A stretch of DNA of 33,277 bases from CAZHZT01 sp964537285 (GTDB taxonomy: Bacteria > Bacteroidota > Bacteroidia > Chitinophagales > Saprospiraceae): positions 1 through 33,277 of the forward strand of contig CAZHZT010000061.1 in NCBI GenBank assembly GCA_964537285.1, in the 5' to 3' direction. This document shows positions 32,048 through 33,277 of the stretch, one piece after another; the first letter of the stretch is position 1; every line of letters begins with the position of its first letter. The translations under genes were made by a program, and so were the position numbers. Below the pieces are notes generated by a model that had not been told where the DNA came from, searched no databases, and saw nothing but the letters and a program-made list of their open reading frames with translations.

Positions 32048-33107
32048 TATTTTTGTAAATGGCTGCCCCGAAGGCATCAATATTGGTGACTTCGTTTGGT
32101 ATGATTGGAATAAAGATGGACTGCAACAACCTACGGAACAAGGTGTTCCTGACTTCCAGGTGCTTCTTTACGCTCCCGGACCGGATGAACAAATAGGTAC
32201 CTCTGATGATGAATTGGTTGATCTGACCTTCACGGATACCTATGGATTCTATCTCTTTGAATGCGTACCGGAGGGAATCTATCAGATTGTATTTCCGATA
32301 AAAGGTGTACCCGATAATTATGTATTTACACTCCCTAATCAAGGAAGTAATGATTTGATAGACAGTGATGCCGACACCCTCACAGGAGCCACGGAACCAT
32401 TTGAAGTCATTGCCGGCCAGGAGGATAATTTCAGTTTTGATGCGGGGCTGAATATCGTGTGCATTCCTTTAGACGGTGGAAGTTTTATAGGTTTTGAGCA
32501 AACGGTATGTGCAGGCATTCCTGTTGATCCGCTGGAAAGCATATGGGAACCAGGGCAAGGCCTTGCTCCCGTAGAATATCTTTGGATGTCTACTACCCTG
32601 CCGGGTATTCCATTCAATCCTGGCACATGGGAAATTATTCCGGGAGCGACGGAGGCCGATTACGATCCCGGCCAATTGTATCAAACAACGACTTTCATAC
32701 GTTGCGCACGCTACGAAGGCTGTGAGAAATACACCGGAGAATCGAACATGGTTACCATAATCGTAGTGCCTTATGATCCGGATGAATGTCCGCCAGCGCC
32801 TGGTAATAACTTAATCGCTCCCCAACAAGGATCTTTTAAGCATCATTTCTCAACTTTTGATGCAGAAATTCTTCCCAATCCTACGGATGGACGAATTCAA
32901 GTGGTGTTGAAAAATATAGCTGAAAATGGGAAATACCAATTTAGCTTATTCAACCAGCTAGGAGAACGGGTTATGGTTTTAGACCTTGGAAATGACAACA
33001 CTAACAGATCGATTGATTTAGATCATTTGACGAAGGGGATGTATTATTATATTGTAGAAGATGAGCAGGGGGTTGAAAAGGTTGAAGGCAAAGTTGTCTT
33101 GAAGTAG
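32028..33107 (+). CDS. adhesin, C-terminal part with SdrD-B domain and T9SS sorting signal (frame 3 of 3)
   Basis: The last 359 codons, opened by TTG with no leader, again a continuation. Read upstream in this frame the protein is sensible back to about 31971 (TIQDLNSLLTQGGG then AICGQLDLIGVD). Domains: SdrD-B-like (GINIGDFVWYDWNKDG, about 20-150), an Ig-like segment (about 160-265, with VCAGIPVDPL, IIPGATEADYDPG and CARYEGC), and a type A T9SS C-terminal domain (about 275-359: ILPNPTDGR, YQFSLFNQLGERV, LTKGMYYY, VEGKVVLK). The CTD directs export through the outer membrane and then cleavage or anchoring. Downstream 170 bp to the window end hold no gene. Confidence 0.85.
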   Translation: MDLIGVDIFVNGCPEGINIGDFVWYDWNKDGLQQPTEQGVPDFQVLLYAPGPDEQIGTSDDELVDLTFTDTYGFYLFECVPEGIYQIVFPIKGVPDNYVFTLPNQGSNDLIDSDADTLTGATEPFEVIAGQEDNFSFDAGLNIVCIPLDGGSFIGFEQTVCAGIPVDPLESIWEPGQGLAPVEYLWMSTTLPGIPFNPGTWEIIPGATEADYDPGQLYQTTTFIRCARYEGCEKYTGESNMVTIIVVPYDPDECPPAPGNNLIAPQQGSFKHHFSTFDAEILPNPTDGRIQVVLKNIAENGKYQFSLFNQLGERVMVLDLGNDNTNRSIDLDHLTKGMYYYIVEDEQGVEKVEGKVVLK

Positions 33108-33277
33108 ATTGGTACATCAACCACGACTAAACACGATGAACCTGGATGAACATGAGTCATCCCTTAACTTTAAGGAACTCTATGTTGTCAAGGTAATTAA
33201 AATAGGTGCTATAAATCAATGATTTAAGACCGGCCTTATTCAATTTAGCTTTTTGGAAGGCTGGCAGCCGTTAAAAA

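Overview
The window looks like a chromosomal segment from a member of the Bacteroidota, most likely a Saprospiria/Lewinella-type marine bacterium. The grounds are a type IX secretion (T9SS) C-terminal sorting domain, SprB repeats, a PorE-like TPR/beta-propeller/OmpA protein, families largely confined to this phylum (DUF4296, DUF4230, DUF5683), and Bacteroidota-type -7 boxes (TAnnTTTG). The genus is inference; no rRNA or other taxonomic marker lies in the window.

Layout. 0.3-3.5 kb: a small membrane-anchored protein, then a mostly minus-strand block (metallo-beta-lactamase hydrolase, NUDIX hydrolase, rhomboid protease, rlmH) interspersed with hairpin repeats. 3.6-6.5 kb: sixA-like phosphatase and a DUF4296 lipoprotein (stop/start overlap), then a PhoB/PhoR-like two-component pair. 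6.5-12.1 kb, minus strand: M23 peptidase, PorE-like protein, TPMT-like methyltransferase, DUF4230 protein. 12.3-20 kb, plus strand: folP with an odd membrane protein, gyrA, a TPR protein, and an AI-2E/PerM-type permease broken by a frameshift. 20.2-24.4 kb: FMN reductase, a 62-bp perfect palindrome, two perfect inverted DnaA boxes, a UPF0173 hydrolase, parA, parB and a DUF5683 protein. The DnaA boxes with parAB and gyrA nearby make a credible candidate replication origin. 24.5-26.5 kb, minus strand: hemE and accD. 27.2-33.1 kb: one giant secreted T9SS adhesin-like protein (about 1970 aa if joined) split into three frames.

The least ordinary feature is the gaps between genes. Two kinds of repeat fill them: (i) a composite hairpin element, four copies, beginning with a boxA-like word and carrying a long hairpin; (ii) inverted arrays of 7-bp units (CGGTTAA-type), three clear copies, one of them filling the parA-parB gap. 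They abut or overlap the 3' ends of genes and in several cases supply the last codons or the stop. Three apparent frame breaks (one in the permease, two in the adhesin) are either real decay, recoding or assembly indels; the sequence alone cannot decide.
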